64,000 nt of DNA from Butyrivibrio sp. X503 (lineage in GTDB: Bacteria; Bacillota; Clostridia; Lachnospirales; Lachnospiraceae), in assembly GCF_003625475.1 (NCBI RefSeq), contig NZ_RAIQ01000002.1, positions 124,001 to 188,000 of the forward strand. Reading direction: 5' to 3'. The notes below the pieces were generated by a model. The model did no database searches. It was not told where the DNA came from and was given only the letters and a program-made list of their open reading frames with translations. The position numbers and the translations under genes were made by a program. Below, in pieces: positions 9,098 to 17,911 of the stretch (position 1 is the first letter of the stretch; each line of letters starts with the position of its first letter).

Positions 9098-9858
9098 TGG
9101 AAGCTATTTCCGCTATTAAAGATATTTATCAGAATCTTGACAGTATAGAAGGGTTTAAAGTTTTCATTTCCGAGTATTCGAGCGACGACAGAGCAGGTGT
9201 TAAAAAGCTTGTGGAATCGGCTGCGAAGAAGATAGATGCGATAGAAGCAGAGATCAAGCGCACTTATGAAATGAAAAAGTATGAGAGGGAGAATGAGTCT
9301 TTAGGCCTTTTGTGCGGTATTGACGAAGTCGGAAGAGGTCCTCTTGCGGGGCCTGTTTATGCCGCTGCTGTTATTCTTCCCGCGGATTCTGACATTCTGT
9401 ATATAAACGATTCTAAGAAATTATCCGAAAAAAAGAGAGAAGAGCTTTATATTGAGATCATGAATAAAGCTGTTGCGGTTGGCATCGGTCACGTCTCAAA
9501 TGAGAGAATTGATGAGATCAATATACTTCAGGCTACATATGAAGCGATGACTATGGCTGTTAACGAGCTGTCAGTCAAGCCCGGAGCTCTTTTGATCGAT
9601 GCGGTGCATATTCCGCAACTTGAGAAGTATAAGCAGATATCGATAATAAAAGGAGATGCCAAGAGTATCTCTATAGCTGCTGCCAGCATAATTGCCAAGG
9701 TTACAAGAGACAGAGTGATGAAGGATTACGCCAAGGAGTACCCCGAGTATGGTTTTGATTCCAACAAGGGATACGGTAGCGCCGATCATATCGCCGCTAT
9801 CAAGAAATACGGTCCTTGCCCGATTCATCGAAGAAGTTTTATAGGTAACTTTATATGA
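9097..9858 (+). CDS. rnhB: Ribonuclease HII with N-terminal extension
   Basis: A 253-residue RNase HII that removes ribonucleotides and primers from RNA-DNA hybrids. The catalytic core starts near residue 72 with GIDEVGRGPLAGPVYAAAVI, followed by the LLIDAVHIP Asp and the SIAAASIIAKVTRD motif. About 70 charged, helical residues precede the core, as in many Firmicutes (Bacillus-type) RNase HII proteins. The start overlaps the lepB stop, and its end overlaps the next start by 4 bp. A separate RNase HI gene lies at 44.5 kb. Confidence 0.96.
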   Translation: MEAISAIKDIYQNLDSIEGFKVFISEYSSDDRAGVKKLVESAAKKIDAIEAEIKRTYEMKKYERENESLGLLCGIDEVGRGPLAGPVYAAAVILPADSDILYINDSKKLSEKKREELYIEIMNKAVAVGIGHVSNERIDEINILQATYEAMTMAVNELSVKPGALLIDAVHIPQLEKYKQISIIKGDAKSISIAAASIIAKVTRDRVMKDYAKEYPEYGFDSNKGYGSADHIAAIKKYGPCPIHRRSFIGNFI

Positions 9859-11696
9859 GCATTATTCAGAATGTATCACAATCAGGTTCGGCGTATATAA
9901 TTGACGGCAAGACTTTAAATGTCAGAGGCGAAAGCCAACAGCCGCTTGAGCTTAAGGCAGGCTCTTCAATTCAGGGCACGGTTGTTTCTGTGACCGATGT
10001 TGACGGAGAGAAGGTTGCCAATATTAGTGTGGGCGATAATGTGATCTCAGCCAAGCTCTCTGAAGATATGGGGCTCAGAGAAGGTCAGACACTTAATTTT
10101 GCAGTCAGATCTACGGCGAACGGCAAAGTTGCGATAACACCTTTGTACGAGAACACTTCGGTTGAGGAGAGCACTTTAAAGGCTCTTAACGCAGCCGGTA
10201 TCGAGATAACGCGCGACAGCGTCGAAATGGTCAGAAATATGATGGAAGCAGGTCTTCCCATCGGAAGAGATGCGCTTCTTTCCATGAACAAAAATCTTAC
10301 GATGTATCCGAATTCTTCGATTTCATCCATGGTTGAAATGAAGAGTCTCAATATTCCAATCAGCGAAAACAACATTATTCAATTCGAAAGCTACAAGAAC
10401 TATGAGCATCAGGTCATTGGCCAGATAAATGAGCTTATGGATGAGCTTCCGGCTGCTTTTAACGAGCTTAGCGCAAGCGGTAACGAAGAAGGTGCCATGA
10501 AATTGTACGGAGCCTTGTTAAAAGAGCTTTCGGAGGGCGCAGCTTCTGCCGGTGAAGCCGTAGAAGCTCAAGTAGGTGAAACAGCTGCGCAGGCCCGCGA
10601 AGTTGCATCGCAGAGCGGAACTGTTGCAGACCAAGGCGGAATCACAGGACAAACAGGGACGGAGGGAGCGATTTCCGAAGCAGCCGAACAGGCAACTGAG
10701 GGCACTTTACAAGCCGCTGAAGAAGCTTTGCAGACCGGAGAAGGCACATCGCAGACCGCCACCATTGCAGGTCAAGGCGAAGAAGGTGCATCGCAGACTG
10801 CCACCATTGCAGGCCGACCCGGGGAAGCAATCGACAGTTTGGCAGGAGAAGCTGTTGCAACTAAAGCTGGTGCGTCTAATCTTGATGAACTGCGAAATAA
10901 CTTAAAGGCTTTAAATCTTTCGGATGAAGCCATAAATAAGTATATAGAGACATCCAAGACAGATACCGGGGAAGCTGCGAAAGCTCTTTTAAAAGAGTTA
11001 AATAACAGCTACACATCGGCGGACTTATCCGATATAGGTCAGGCTGCTGCCTGGAAGAATCTTTTTACAAGTAAAGATTATAATAAGGTTCTTAAGGATG
11101 CGATGAGCTCCGAGTGGCTGTTAAAGCCCGGAGATGTCCAAAAGAAAGAGAATATCGATAACCTGTATCAGAGGCTTAATTCTCAGATGAAGGGCTTGTC
11201 GGATGCCATTGTAAACACAGTCGGTTCCGAATCCAAGCTTGGGCAGGCGGTTAATAATATTCAGAACAATCTTGATTTTATAAATCAGCTTAATCAGATG
11301 TTTCAATATGTTCAGCTGCCGCTTCGCATGGCAGGACAGGATGTGCACGGAGATCTTTTTGTCTACAGAAATAAGCATAAAAAGCTGTCTGAGGATGGAT
11401 CTGTCAGCGCAGTACTTCATCTTGACATGGAGAATCTCGGACCCGTCGATGTATACGTTAAGATGCTAAATACCAAGGTTACTACTAATTTCTATGTCGC
11501 CGATGACTCGGTACTTGACCTTATAAACGACAACATTCACATCCTTAATGAGAGACTTGAAAAGAGAGGCTATTCGATGCAGGTTAATATGATGCTTCAC
11601 GATGACAAAGACGGTGAAGACGCCGCGGTTGATGAGATGCTGAGTGTTTCAAGAAATACTCTTATTTCAACGACATCTTTTGATGCGAGAGCCTGA
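9855..11696 (+). CDS. FliK-like (hook-length control domain) protein, YlqG type
   Basis: A 613-residue protein. The N-terminal 100 residues form a beta-rich domain (GTVVSVTDVDGEKVANISVG). A middle stretch, about residues 235-330, is rich in Gly/Ala/Glu/Gln/Thr with near-exact repeats of SQTATIAG. The C-terminal part, about 505-590, resembles the Flg_hook domain of FliK (VYVKMLNTKVTTNFYVADD, LNERLEKRGYSMQVNMM). No signal peptide is seen. It overlaps rnhB by 4 bp and is followed by an FlhB C-domain-like gene. In Bacillus the matching pair is ylqG-ylqH. Function is unknown. The FliK assignment rests on the C-terminal pattern and the neighbour. Confidence 0.65.
   Translation: MSIIQNVSQSGSAYIIDGKTLNVRGESQQPLELKAGSSIQGTVVSVTDVDGEKVANISVGDNVISAKLSEDMGLREGQTLNFAVRSTANGKVAITPLYENTSVEESTLKALNAAGIEITRDSVEMVRNMMEAGLPIGRDALLSMNKNLTMYPNSSISSMVEMKSLNIPISENNIIQFESYKNYEHQVIGQINELMDELPAAFNELSASGNEEGAMKLYGALLKELSEGAASAGEAVEAQVGETAAQAREVASQSGTVADQGGITGQTGTEGAISEAAEQATEGTLQAAEEALQTGEGTSQTATIAGQGEEGASQTATIAGRPGEAIDSLAGEAVATKAGASNLDELRNNLKALNLSDEAINKYIETSKTDTGEAAKALLKELNNSYTSADLSDIGQAAAWKNLFTSKDYNKVLKDAMSSEWLLKPGDVQKKENIDNLYQRLNSQMKGLSDAIVNTVGSESKLGQAVNNIQNNLDFINQLNQMFQYVQLPLRMAGQDVHGDLFVYRNKHKKLSEDGSVSAVLHLDMENLGPVDVYVKMLNTKVTTNFYVADDSVLDLINDNIHILNERLEKRGYSMQVNMMLHDDKDGEDAAVDEMLSVSRNTLISTTSFDARA
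10740..10822 (+). repeat. Two 42-bp tandem repeat units inside the FliK-like gene
   Basis: Units beginning at 10740 and 10782 share GAAGGNNCATCGCAGACNG followed by CCACCATTGCAGG, encoding two copies of SQTATIAG. They lie within a longer low-complexity Gln/Ala/Gly linker. Confidence 0.75.
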
Positions 11697-11700
11697 TCAA

Positions 11701-11726
11701 AAGCCGGTTTTGGCTTAAACTTTTTT
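11701..11726 (+). terminator. Weak hairpin with T-run
   Basis: AAGCC (11701-11705) can pair with GGCTT (11712-11716), followed by AAAC and TTTTTT. The stem is only 5 bp, so it may be an attenuator or have no function. It sits between the FliK-like and FlhB-like genes. Confidence 0.35.
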
Positions 11727-11742
11727 GCACGAGGAAATGACA

Positions 11743-12051
11743 ATGGCAAACAATGGCAATAATGACAACGAAAAAGTGAAAACCGCGGTCGCGCTTGCCT
11801 ACGACCCAAATGAAGACGGAGCCCCCAAGGTCGTTGCTTCTGGTAAAGGTGCCCTTGCCGAAAAGATCATTGAAAAGGCCAAGGAGAGCAAGGTTCCCGT
11901 CCATGTCGACGATAAGCTTGCGGATACTCTTTCAAGACTCGAGATCGGTGAGATGATCCCACCCGAGCTCTATGAAGTAGTTGCTGAGATCCTTGTTTTT
12001 GTCGATGCTATGGATAAGATCAAGGCAAAAGATAAGACGCACAGGCACTAA
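11743..12051 (+). CDS. Stand-alone FlhB C-terminal-like protein (YlqH family)
   Basis: A 102-residue cytosolic protein matching the small cleaved half (FlhB-CC) of the flagellar and type III export switch. The AVALAYDPNEDGAPKVVASG opening, the ALAEKIIEKAKESKVPVHVD middle and the LEIGEMIPPELYEVVAEIL end follow the family closely. The self-cleaving NPTH motif of true FlhB is absent (KVKT stands there), and there is no membrane part, so it is a permanently free switch domain. ATG 11743 is chosen because GAGGAA lies 6 nt upstream; ATG 11725 precedes that site. It pairs with the preceding FliK-like gene. The cellular role of the YlqG/YlqH pair is unknown. Confidence 0.8.
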   Translation: MANNGNNDNEKVKTAVALAYDPNEDGAPKVVASGKGALAEKIIEKAKESKVPVHVDDKLADTLSRLEIGEMIPPELYEVVAEILVFVDAMDKIKAKDKTHRH

Positions 12052-12087
12052 ATGCATTTAAATAAAAAGAAAGACAGTTATTAGGTA

Positions 12088-12459
12088 ATGGAATTAAATA
12101 AAAGAAATTTAGGGACCGCTCTTGAAGATATTGCGGCTGATTATGTAAATGAAAACGGCGCAAAAGTGGTTGAAAGGAACTTTCGATGTAAGAGCGGTGA
12201 GATAGATATAATCGCACGCGATGGCAAGTACCTTTGTTTTATTGAGGTCAAATACAGAAAGAGCGTTAAATACGGCAGTCCGGAGACTGCCGTAGACTAT
12301 TTAAAAAGGAAAAAGATTTCTAAGGCATCAGGTTTTTATATGTATTATAAGCACCTTGATGAGAACACACCCGTTCGCTATGATGTTATAGCTATAAGTG
12401 GCGATGATAAGGAATATAAGATAAAATGGATAAAAGACGCGTTTGAATACGTATATTAA
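12088..12459 (+). CDS. yraN: YraN/UPF0102 family nuclease-fold protein
   Basis: A 123-residue UPF0102 protein with a restriction-endonuclease-like core. GTALEDIAADYV near residue 9, the RNFRCKSGEIDIIARDG strand with Glu and Asp, and FIEVKYRKS supply the E..D..ExK pattern of this fold. It is usually found near rnhB and rplS and is thought to act in DNA processing, but its biochemical role is not settled. It lies 36 bp after the FlhB-like gene in the same operon. Confidence 0.88.
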   Translation: MELNKRNLGTALEDIAADYVNENGAKVVERNFRCKSGEIDIIARDGKYLCFIEVKYRKSVKYGSPETAVDYLKRKKISKASGFYMYYKHLDENTPVRYDVIAISGDDKEYKIKWIKDAFEYVY

Positions 12460-12530
12460 GATAACGGAAAGGCATTATATACATACATATGTTAAACACA
12501 GAAATAAAAAGATGCGGCACGGAAAAGACA

Positions 12531-13364
12531 ATGGAGCTTAGAGAAAAGAACGGCGTTAAATACCTTGTTTTTCCGAGGCTTGAACAGATAGATTTTGTGA
12601 ATCATCTTTTCAGCACCAGAATAGGCGGCGTTTCCAAGGGCTGTTATTCTCAAATGAATCTTAGCTATACAAGAGGCGATGAGAAAGAAGCCGTTGATGA
12701 GAATTATAAGAGAATAGCGGATATAATGGGGCACGGAAGAAAGCTGGACGATTTTGTGTCGACCTTCCAGACTCATACCACCAATGTAAAGGTCATAACG
12801 GAAGAAGACAGAGGCAAAGGACCCGCAAGATCGAGGGACTATATAGATATAGACGGACTTATAACCAATGTTCCCGGTATTATCTTATCAACATTTCATG
12901 CAGATTGTCCGCCCGTATACTTTGTTGATCCCGTCAACAAAGCGATCGGACTTTCGCACTCGGGCTGGAAAGGTACTAAAGGTGAGATATCAGCCAGAAC
13001 GATTGAAAAGATGGCAGATAACTACGGAACCAAGGCGGAAGATCTTATATGTGCCATTGGACCTTCAATTTGCGGCGACTGCTACGAAATAGGAGAAGAT
13101 GTCGCCTCGGAGTTCTCCGAAAACTATACGGAGGCTGAGCTTAGGGATAACAAGATCTTAGTTAAATATCCGGAAGGAAAATACAGGCTATATCTGTGGA
13201 ATGCGATCAAACTGACTCTTTTAAAAAAGGGAGTTAAGGAAGAAAATATAATTATCACGGATATATGCACCAGATGTAATCCGGAGCTTTTGTTTTCACA
13301 CAGGATACACCATGAAGACAGAGGCAATCTTGCAGCATTTTTATCGATAAACGGTAATTCTTAA
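12531..13364 (+). CDS. pgeF: YfiH/LACC1-family (DUF152) multicopper-fold enzyme
   Basis: A 277-residue YfiH/YlmD-type protein. Family members have purine nucleoside phosphorylase/adenosine deaminase-like activity (LACC1) or edit peptidoglycan precursors (PgeF). The metal and active-site motifs are present: TFHADCPPVYFVDP, GLSHSGWKGT, IGPSICGDCYEIG and HRIHHEDRGN. The start at 12531 (MELREKNG) gives the usual short lead into FSTRIGGVS. An in-frame ATG at 12489 lacks a well-spaced ribosome binding site. The stop codon lies inside the first TTAAGAA box upstream of the next gene. The exact substrate is not known from sequence. Confidence 0.88.
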   Translation: MELREKNGVKYLVFPRLEQIDFVNHLFSTRIGGVSKGCYSQMNLSYTRGDEKEAVDENYKRIADIMGHGRKLDDFVSTFQTHTTNVKVITEEDRGKGPARSRDYIDIDGLITNVPGIILSTFHADCPPVYFVDPVNKAIGLSHSGWKGTKGEISARTIEKMADNYGTKAEDLICAIGPSICGDCYEIGEDVASEFSENYTEAELRDNKILVKYPEGKYRLYLWNAIKLTLLKKGVKEENIIITDICTRCNPELLFSHRIHHEDRGNLAAFLSINGNS

Positions 13365-13416
13365 GAAATCTTAAGAATTTTCTACAGAGAATCTTAAGAT
13401 TTTGATGTTTTAATAT
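13361..13416 (+). promoter_or_regulatory. TTAAGA repeat region and promoter of the two-component operon
   Basis: TTAAGAA occurs at 13361 and 13371, one helical turn apart, and TTAAGAT at 13394. A likely -10 (TAATAT, 13411-13416) follows 10 bp after the last box, placing that box at or near the -35. OmpR/PhoB-type regulators bind direct repeats in this arrangement, so autoregulation is a reasonable inference. Confidence 0.5.
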
Positions 13417-13440
13417 ATATATAGGGATTGTGAGGATAGT

Positions 13441-14136
13441 ATGGAAAATATTCTTGTATGCGATGATGATAAAGAAATAGTTGATGCGATCGAGATCTAT
13501 CTTGAACAGGAAGGCTTTAGGATATATAAGGCATATGATGGAATCGAGGCTCTTGAGATTTTAAAGAGCGCCAAGATTCAGCTTGCGATTGTAGATGTGA
13601 TGATGCCCCGAATGGACGGCATCCACTTTGTGAGGGAACTACGTAAATTCAGCACAATTCCTGTAGTATTTTTATCCGCTAAGTCAGAGGATTCCGACAA
13701 GATCTTAGGTCTTAATATCGGCGCGGACGACTATATCACCAAACCGTTTAACCCACTTGAGCTAGTTGCAAGAGTAAAGTCCAATATCCGCAGATTTATG
13801 ACTTTGGGAAGTGTCGAGGACAAGGAAAATGTCTATTCAACAGGCGGCCTTGTCATCGATGACAATTCCAAGGAATGCTTTGTCTACGGAGAGAGCATTA
13901 GGCTTACGCCGATTGAATATAATATCCTTGCTTTCCTTGTTAAAAACAAGGGCAAGGTATATTCAATAAATCAGATTTATGAGCAGATCTGGAAAGATTC
14001 TGCCGTACGAGTTGACAATACTATCGCAGTCCATATCAGACATATCAGAGAAAAGATTGAGATCAATCCTAAAGACCCCAAATACCTCAAGGTTGTATGG
14101 GGTGTCGGATACAAGATTGAGGATGAGGTTCTATGA
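13441..14136 (+). CDS. OmpR-family response regulator
   Basis: A 231-residue regulator. The receiver domain (1-115) has acidic pocket DDD at 8-10, phospho-acceptor Asp52 in AIVDVMMPRMDG and Lys101 in DDYITKPF. The C-terminal winged helix (about 135-228) has the RLTPIEYNILAFLVKNKGKV and TIAVHIRHIREKI signatures of OmpR/PhoB DNA binding. The stop overlaps the kinase start by 4 bp, so the pair is coupled. Three TTAAGA boxes precede the gene and are candidate self-binding sites. The stimulus is unknown. Confidence 0.95.
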   Translation: MENILVCDDDKEIVDAIEIYLEQEGFRIYKAYDGIEALEILKSAKIQLAIVDVMMPRMDGIHFVRELRKFSTIPVVFLSAKSEDSDKILGLNIGADDYITKPFNPLELVARVKSNIRRFMTLGSVEDKENVYSTGGLVIDDNSKECFVYGESIRLTPIEYNILAFLVKNKGKVYSINQIYEQIWKDSAVRVDNTIAVHIRHIREKIEINPKDPKYLKVVWGVGYKIEDEVL

Positions 14137-16583
14137 AAGACAAACGACTTGGGAAAATTAATGTACGAAGCGTTGTTCAGCATTTCCTTGCTGCTTTCAT
14201 TGTCCTTATACTTTTGTTTACCACGCAGGGAACAAACATCCTTATAAACGGTGTTAACGGGGATGTTTCGTACAGTCTTCATGAAGCCGATAAATCCAGA
14301 GCTTATGAAGAGTCATATCTTTTCAATAATATCCTGGGAAACAATATATCCAATGTACTTAGGCTTGTTTCGCAGCGAAGCCAGCTTGAAACAGACGGAC
14401 AATATGACGGTGACAAGATAATTGACGTCACCGCATATGTAAATAGAGGTTCAGTACTTCTTGGAGGCTATATCACGGCTCATTATCATTTGTCAGATCT
14501 TTTGAAATGGGCTCAGAACGGGTTTGAGACTGAACGAAAAGCGATGACAGCAGAAGAGTGCGCGAGTTTTCTTGCTGAAGAAACGACATATACTCATCTT
14601 AAGAATAATATAGTTTCGGGCGGTATGAACTCATATCTCAGTTCTCAGCTTGATGACAACAGTATTACATCAAACAAGCCAAGAAACTATGAGTTCCAGG
14701 ATGGTCAGCATGATATTCTCAAATGCAGATATCAGACCGTTGACGGTAAGAATATTGAAGAAATCGTTTCTAATTGGGATGAATACGATACCTTGCGTCA
14801 GTCCGTAGAGAGCGCATCAGTAGCGCTTCTGAGTAACTACAATGAGTACGTTAAGAATATTTCTTATTACAGCTATCAGAATTCAAATATCAGATACTAC
14901 GTTTCAAGAACCATAAACAACAAGACTGATATTTATACCAATGTCAGCGTAGAAGAGGATGAGAATCTTCTAGATAAGTTTAAAAATTACGGTAAATACA
15001 TTTACTATTGTCCCAATGAGCTTTCATATGAATCAAATACGCTCATAAAAGAGACTATAGTGAGATCCATGGTAAAGAATTACAGCTTTGCTTATCCCGA
15101 TCAGATCAAGGTATATATCGGCGTAGATACCGCCGCATATCCTTGTGATGATGATTTTACGCAGGGAAAGGCGGGCTTTGCCAAATACAGTCCTTATAGA
15201 TCGCAGCTGTACTTCTTATGCGCATTATTTGTATTTTTGTATGTGCTTTTACTTATAATCTCGATATCGCAGATATCGGTAATACCCGAGACGACGCAGA
15301 ACAGGACGTTTACGGAGCTTATAGCCGTAAGAGGCCTTGCCATTATAGCCGTTCCCGTCGGAATAGCATATCTGGATTCTATTATGTATAAAGGAAATAT
15401 TGACAGGCTTTTGGAGAATCCGCTTATTCTGATCCTTGTAGGAATCGGCGTATTTATTGCAGATATCGGTCTTCTGGACCTGATCTATAATCTTACCGAG
15501 AAGGGTAAGAGCGGACTTTTGTGGAAAGACAGCTTGATCAAAAAGTTGGCTTTCGGTGCAAAAGACGTTATTGTCAATACGACCAATAATGCCAGCGTAA
15601 TAGTTCGTACATGGGTTCCTTACGCAATCTTTGTTTTGCTTAATATTTTACTTGTTTTGATCGGTGTTCCCGGAATTATCACGGCTATTGTTTTGGATAT
15701 ACTTATCGGTGTATTCATATACAGGCAGAATCTTGACAGAGATAAGATAATTCATGTAATCGAGAACATCAAAAACGGAGATGTCGGTGCTAAGGTTGAG
15801 GTTGAGAATCTTCGCTCAGACAATGTGGCACTTGCCGAAGCCGTTAATTCAATCGGTGACGGTATTAAGATGGCTGTTGATACCAGCATGAAAGATGAGA
15901 AGATGAAGGCGGATCTTATTACCAACGTTTCGCATGATATTAAAACGCCGCTTACCTCTATCATCAATTATGTTGATCTTATAAAAAGGGAAAAGATAGA
16001 CAATGACAAAGTTAAAGAATACATAGATGTCCTTGATCTGAAATCCCAGAAGCTCAAACAGCTTACAGAGGATCTGGTTGAAGTAGCCAAGATCAGTTCC
16101 GGAAATATCAACATAGAGCTTCAAAGAACCGATTTTGTAGAGCTTGTTAATCAGACTATCGGTGAGTTTTATGAGAAATTTGAGGACAGCAATCTTACTC
16201 CGATATTTAAGCATGAGGCTGCATCCATGTGTATTACATCAGATGCGCATCATCTTTGGAGAGTTATAGAGAACTTACTCAACAATGTTTGCAAATATGC
16301 TCTTTCAGGAACCAGAGTCTACATGGATATGAAATATGTTCCTGGAAAAGATGACAGAAACAACGTTGAGTTTTCCATAAAAAACATTTCTTCTACAGAA
16401 CTTAATATCGATGTAGCAGAGCTTACGGAGAGATTTATAAGAGGAGATGTATCGAGAGCAACGGAAGGAAGCGGGCTTGGACTTTCCATAGCCAAGAACC
16501 TTACGATTGCACAGGGTGGAACTTTCGACATCAAATTGGATGGCGATCTGTTCAAGGTTGTTATCAGCTTTGAAGCTGTTTAA
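14133..16583 (+). CDS. Membrane sensor histidine kinase with large extracellular domain
   Basis: An 816-residue kinase. The first membrane helix is at about 16-37, followed by an extracytoplasmic region of roughly 320 residues (38-355) with no domain I recognise. Four to six further membrane helices lie at about 358-530. Then comes a HisKA dimer with phospho-His601 in NVSHDIKTPLTSIINYVD, and a HATPase domain with NLLNNVCKYA (N box) and GSGLGLSIAKN (G box). The multi-helix second membrane block is more than the usual two-helix sensor. It overlaps the response regulator and ends at a strong terminator. The large sensor suggests an extracellular ligand, possibly cell-wall related; this is inference. 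Confidence 0.92.
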   Translation: MKDKRLGKINVRSVVQHFLAAFIVLILLFTTQGTNILINGVNGDVSYSLHEADKSRAYEESYLFNNILGNNISNVLRLVSQRSQLETDGQYDGDKIIDVTAYVNRGSVLLGGYITAHYHLSDLLKWAQNGFETERKAMTAEECASFLAEETTYTHLKNNIVSGGMNSYLSSQLDDNSITSNKPRNYEFQDGQHDILKCRYQTVDGKNIEEIVSNWDEYDTLRQSVESASVALLSNYNEYVKNISYYSYQNSNIRYYVSRTINNKTDIYTNVSVEEDENLLDKFKNYGKYIYYCPNELSYESNTLIKETIVRSMVKNYSFAYPDQIKVYIGVDTAAYPCDDDFTQGKAGFAKYSPYRSQLYFLCALFVFLYVLLLIISISQISVIPETTQNRTFTELIAVRGLAIIAVPVGIAYLDSIMYKGNIDRLLENPLILILVGIGVFIADIGLLDLIYNLTEKGKSGLLWKDSLIKKLAFGAKDVIVNTTNNASVIVRTWVPYAIFVLLNILLVLIGVPGIITAIVLDILIGVFIYRQNLDRDKIIHVIENIKNGDVGAKVEVENLRSDNVALAEAVNSIGDGIKMAVDTSMKDEKMKADLITNVSHDIKTPLTSIINYVDLIKREKIDNDKVKEYIDVLDLKSQKLKQLTEDLVEVAKISSGNINIELQRTDFVELVNQTIGEFYEKFEDSNLTPIFKHEAASMCITSDAHHLWRVIENLLNNVCKYALSGTRVYMDMKYVPGKDDRNNVEFSIKNISSTELNIDVAELTERFIRGDVSRATEGSGLGLSIAKNLTIAQGGTFDIKLDGDLFKVVISFEAV

Positions 16584-16608
16584 CACATATATATAAAGGG
16601 AAAGAGAA

Positions 16609-16653
16609 GGAGCCTTGGTCTAGGGGAAAGTGACTAAGGCTCCGTATCTTTTT
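16609..16653. terminator. Terminator between convergent operons
   Basis: GGAGCCTT (16609-16616) pairs with AAGGCTCC (16636-16643), extended by GTC/GAC inside. TTTTT at 16649-16653 serves the plus strand, and the purine-rich upstream flank gives a pyrimidine-rich tail for the minus-strand PRPP synthetase gene. Confidence 0.85.
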
Positions 16654-16669
16654 ATTTGAAAATATTATA

Positions 16670-17869
16670 TTAGTCAAAAAGTTCTGTAGGTGTCTTGCAT
16701 CCTGAATTGTACTTCTCGACAATCTCGTGAATCTTGTCTGTTGGCATGTTGACCGTTGACATTGAAGCATCGTGATTGAGGAAGTTGATGATGGTTGCGA
16801 GGAATTTACCCATATCTGCGATGAAGATATATTCTCTTTTGGTGATCTCTTCATCCATATAGGTGAGGTTGGTCGTAATGACCGCATCAAAATAGCCTTT
16901 TTCGTAGCCTTCATCAAACTTATCCATTCCGTCTGTGAAAAGACCGAAGGTAGTGCAGATAAATACTCGCTTGGCACCCATATTTTTAAGCTGCTTGGCA
17001 GTATCTATCATACTGGAACCGGATGAAATCATATCGTCGATGATGATAACATCTCTTCCCTGAATGTCTGAACCAAGGAATTCGTGAGCGACGATAGGAT
17101 TGGATCCGTTTACGACATGAGCGTAGTCACGTCTCTTATAGAACATACCTGTGTCGGCGCCAATAACGTTGGCAAAGTAAACCGCTCTGTCGAGAGCGCC
17201 TTCATCGGGTGATATTACGGTAAGGTGATCCTTATCAACGATAAGGTCATCAATATGTGAGAGCAGAGCCTTCATGAACTGATATGATGCAAGGAAGTTA
17301 TCAAATCCGCCTAGAGGCTTTGCATTGGATATTCTTGGGTCGTGAGCATCAAAAGTGATGAAATTGGAGATACCCATATCATAGAGCTCTTTAAACATCT
17401 GAGCCGCATCAAGGGATTCCATTCCGTTTCTCTTGTGCTGTCTTCCTTCATAGAGGAAGGGCATTATTACGTTAATTCTTTTGGCTTTGCCTGTGAGGGC
17501 ACCGATAACTCTCTTAAGATCCTGGTAATGATCGTCGGGAGATTTGTGATTAACGTAGTTGTACATCTTGTAAGTAATGCTGTAGTTGCAGATATCCGTG
17601 AGGATATAGACGTCGTTTCCGCGGACACTCTCGTTTATTGTGGCTTTGGATTCGCCACTTCCGAATCTGTCCATAGTGAAGTGAATCTTGTAGCTGTCCT
17701 TGACATAACCGTGGAACGCAGGATCGTTGCCGGGCATGGAATAAAGCTCGTGTCTGAACTGAGAAATGTACTTATCGACACTGTTTCCAAGCTCCAAAGC
17801 CGACTCCATAACGATCAGATTAAGCGGCGCTACCGGAATTGTTCCTTCTAGAAGGTGAAAATCAGGCAT
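16670..17869 (-). CDS. prs: Ribose-phosphate pyrophosphokinase (long, divergent form)
   Basis: A 399-residue PRPP synthetase homologue, longer than the usual 310-320. It makes PRPP from ribose-5-phosphate and ATP for nucleotide, His and Trp synthesis. The PRPP loop VIIIDDMISSGSSMIDTAKQ is clear, as is MPFLYEGRQHKRNGMESLDA, which replaces the standard PYARQDRK region. The usual DLHA-QIQGFF metal motif is changed to FDAHDPRISNAKPLGGFDNF. ATG 17869 is chosen because AAAGGAA lies just upstream; 31 further upstream codons are open but include this site. The gene is divergent from the DUF512 gene, with abutting -35 boxes. Similar long Prs proteins occur in Clostridia. Confidence 0.85.
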   Translation of the reverse strand: MPDFHLLEGTIPVAPLNLIVMESALELGNSVDKYISQFRHELYSMPGNDPAFHGYVKDSYKIHFTMDRFGSGESKATINESVRGNDVYILTDICNYSITYKMYNYVNHKSPDDHYQDLKRVIGALTGKAKRINVIMPFLYEGRQHKRNGMESLDAAQMFKELYDMGISNFITFDAHDPRISNAKPLGGFDNFLASYQFMKALLSHIDDLIVDKDHLTVISPDEGALDRAVYFANVIGADTGMFYKRRDYAHVVNGSNPIVAHEFLGSDIQGRDVIIIDDMISSGSSMIDTAKQLKNMGAKRVFICTTFGLFTDGMDKFDEGYEKGYFDAVITTNLTYMDEEITKREYIFIADMGKFLATIINFLNHDASMSTVNMPTDKIHEIVEKYNSGCKTPTELFD

Positions 17870-17911
17870 AATAGTTCCTTTCATTTGGTTTTCTATTTCT
17901 TCCATATATTG

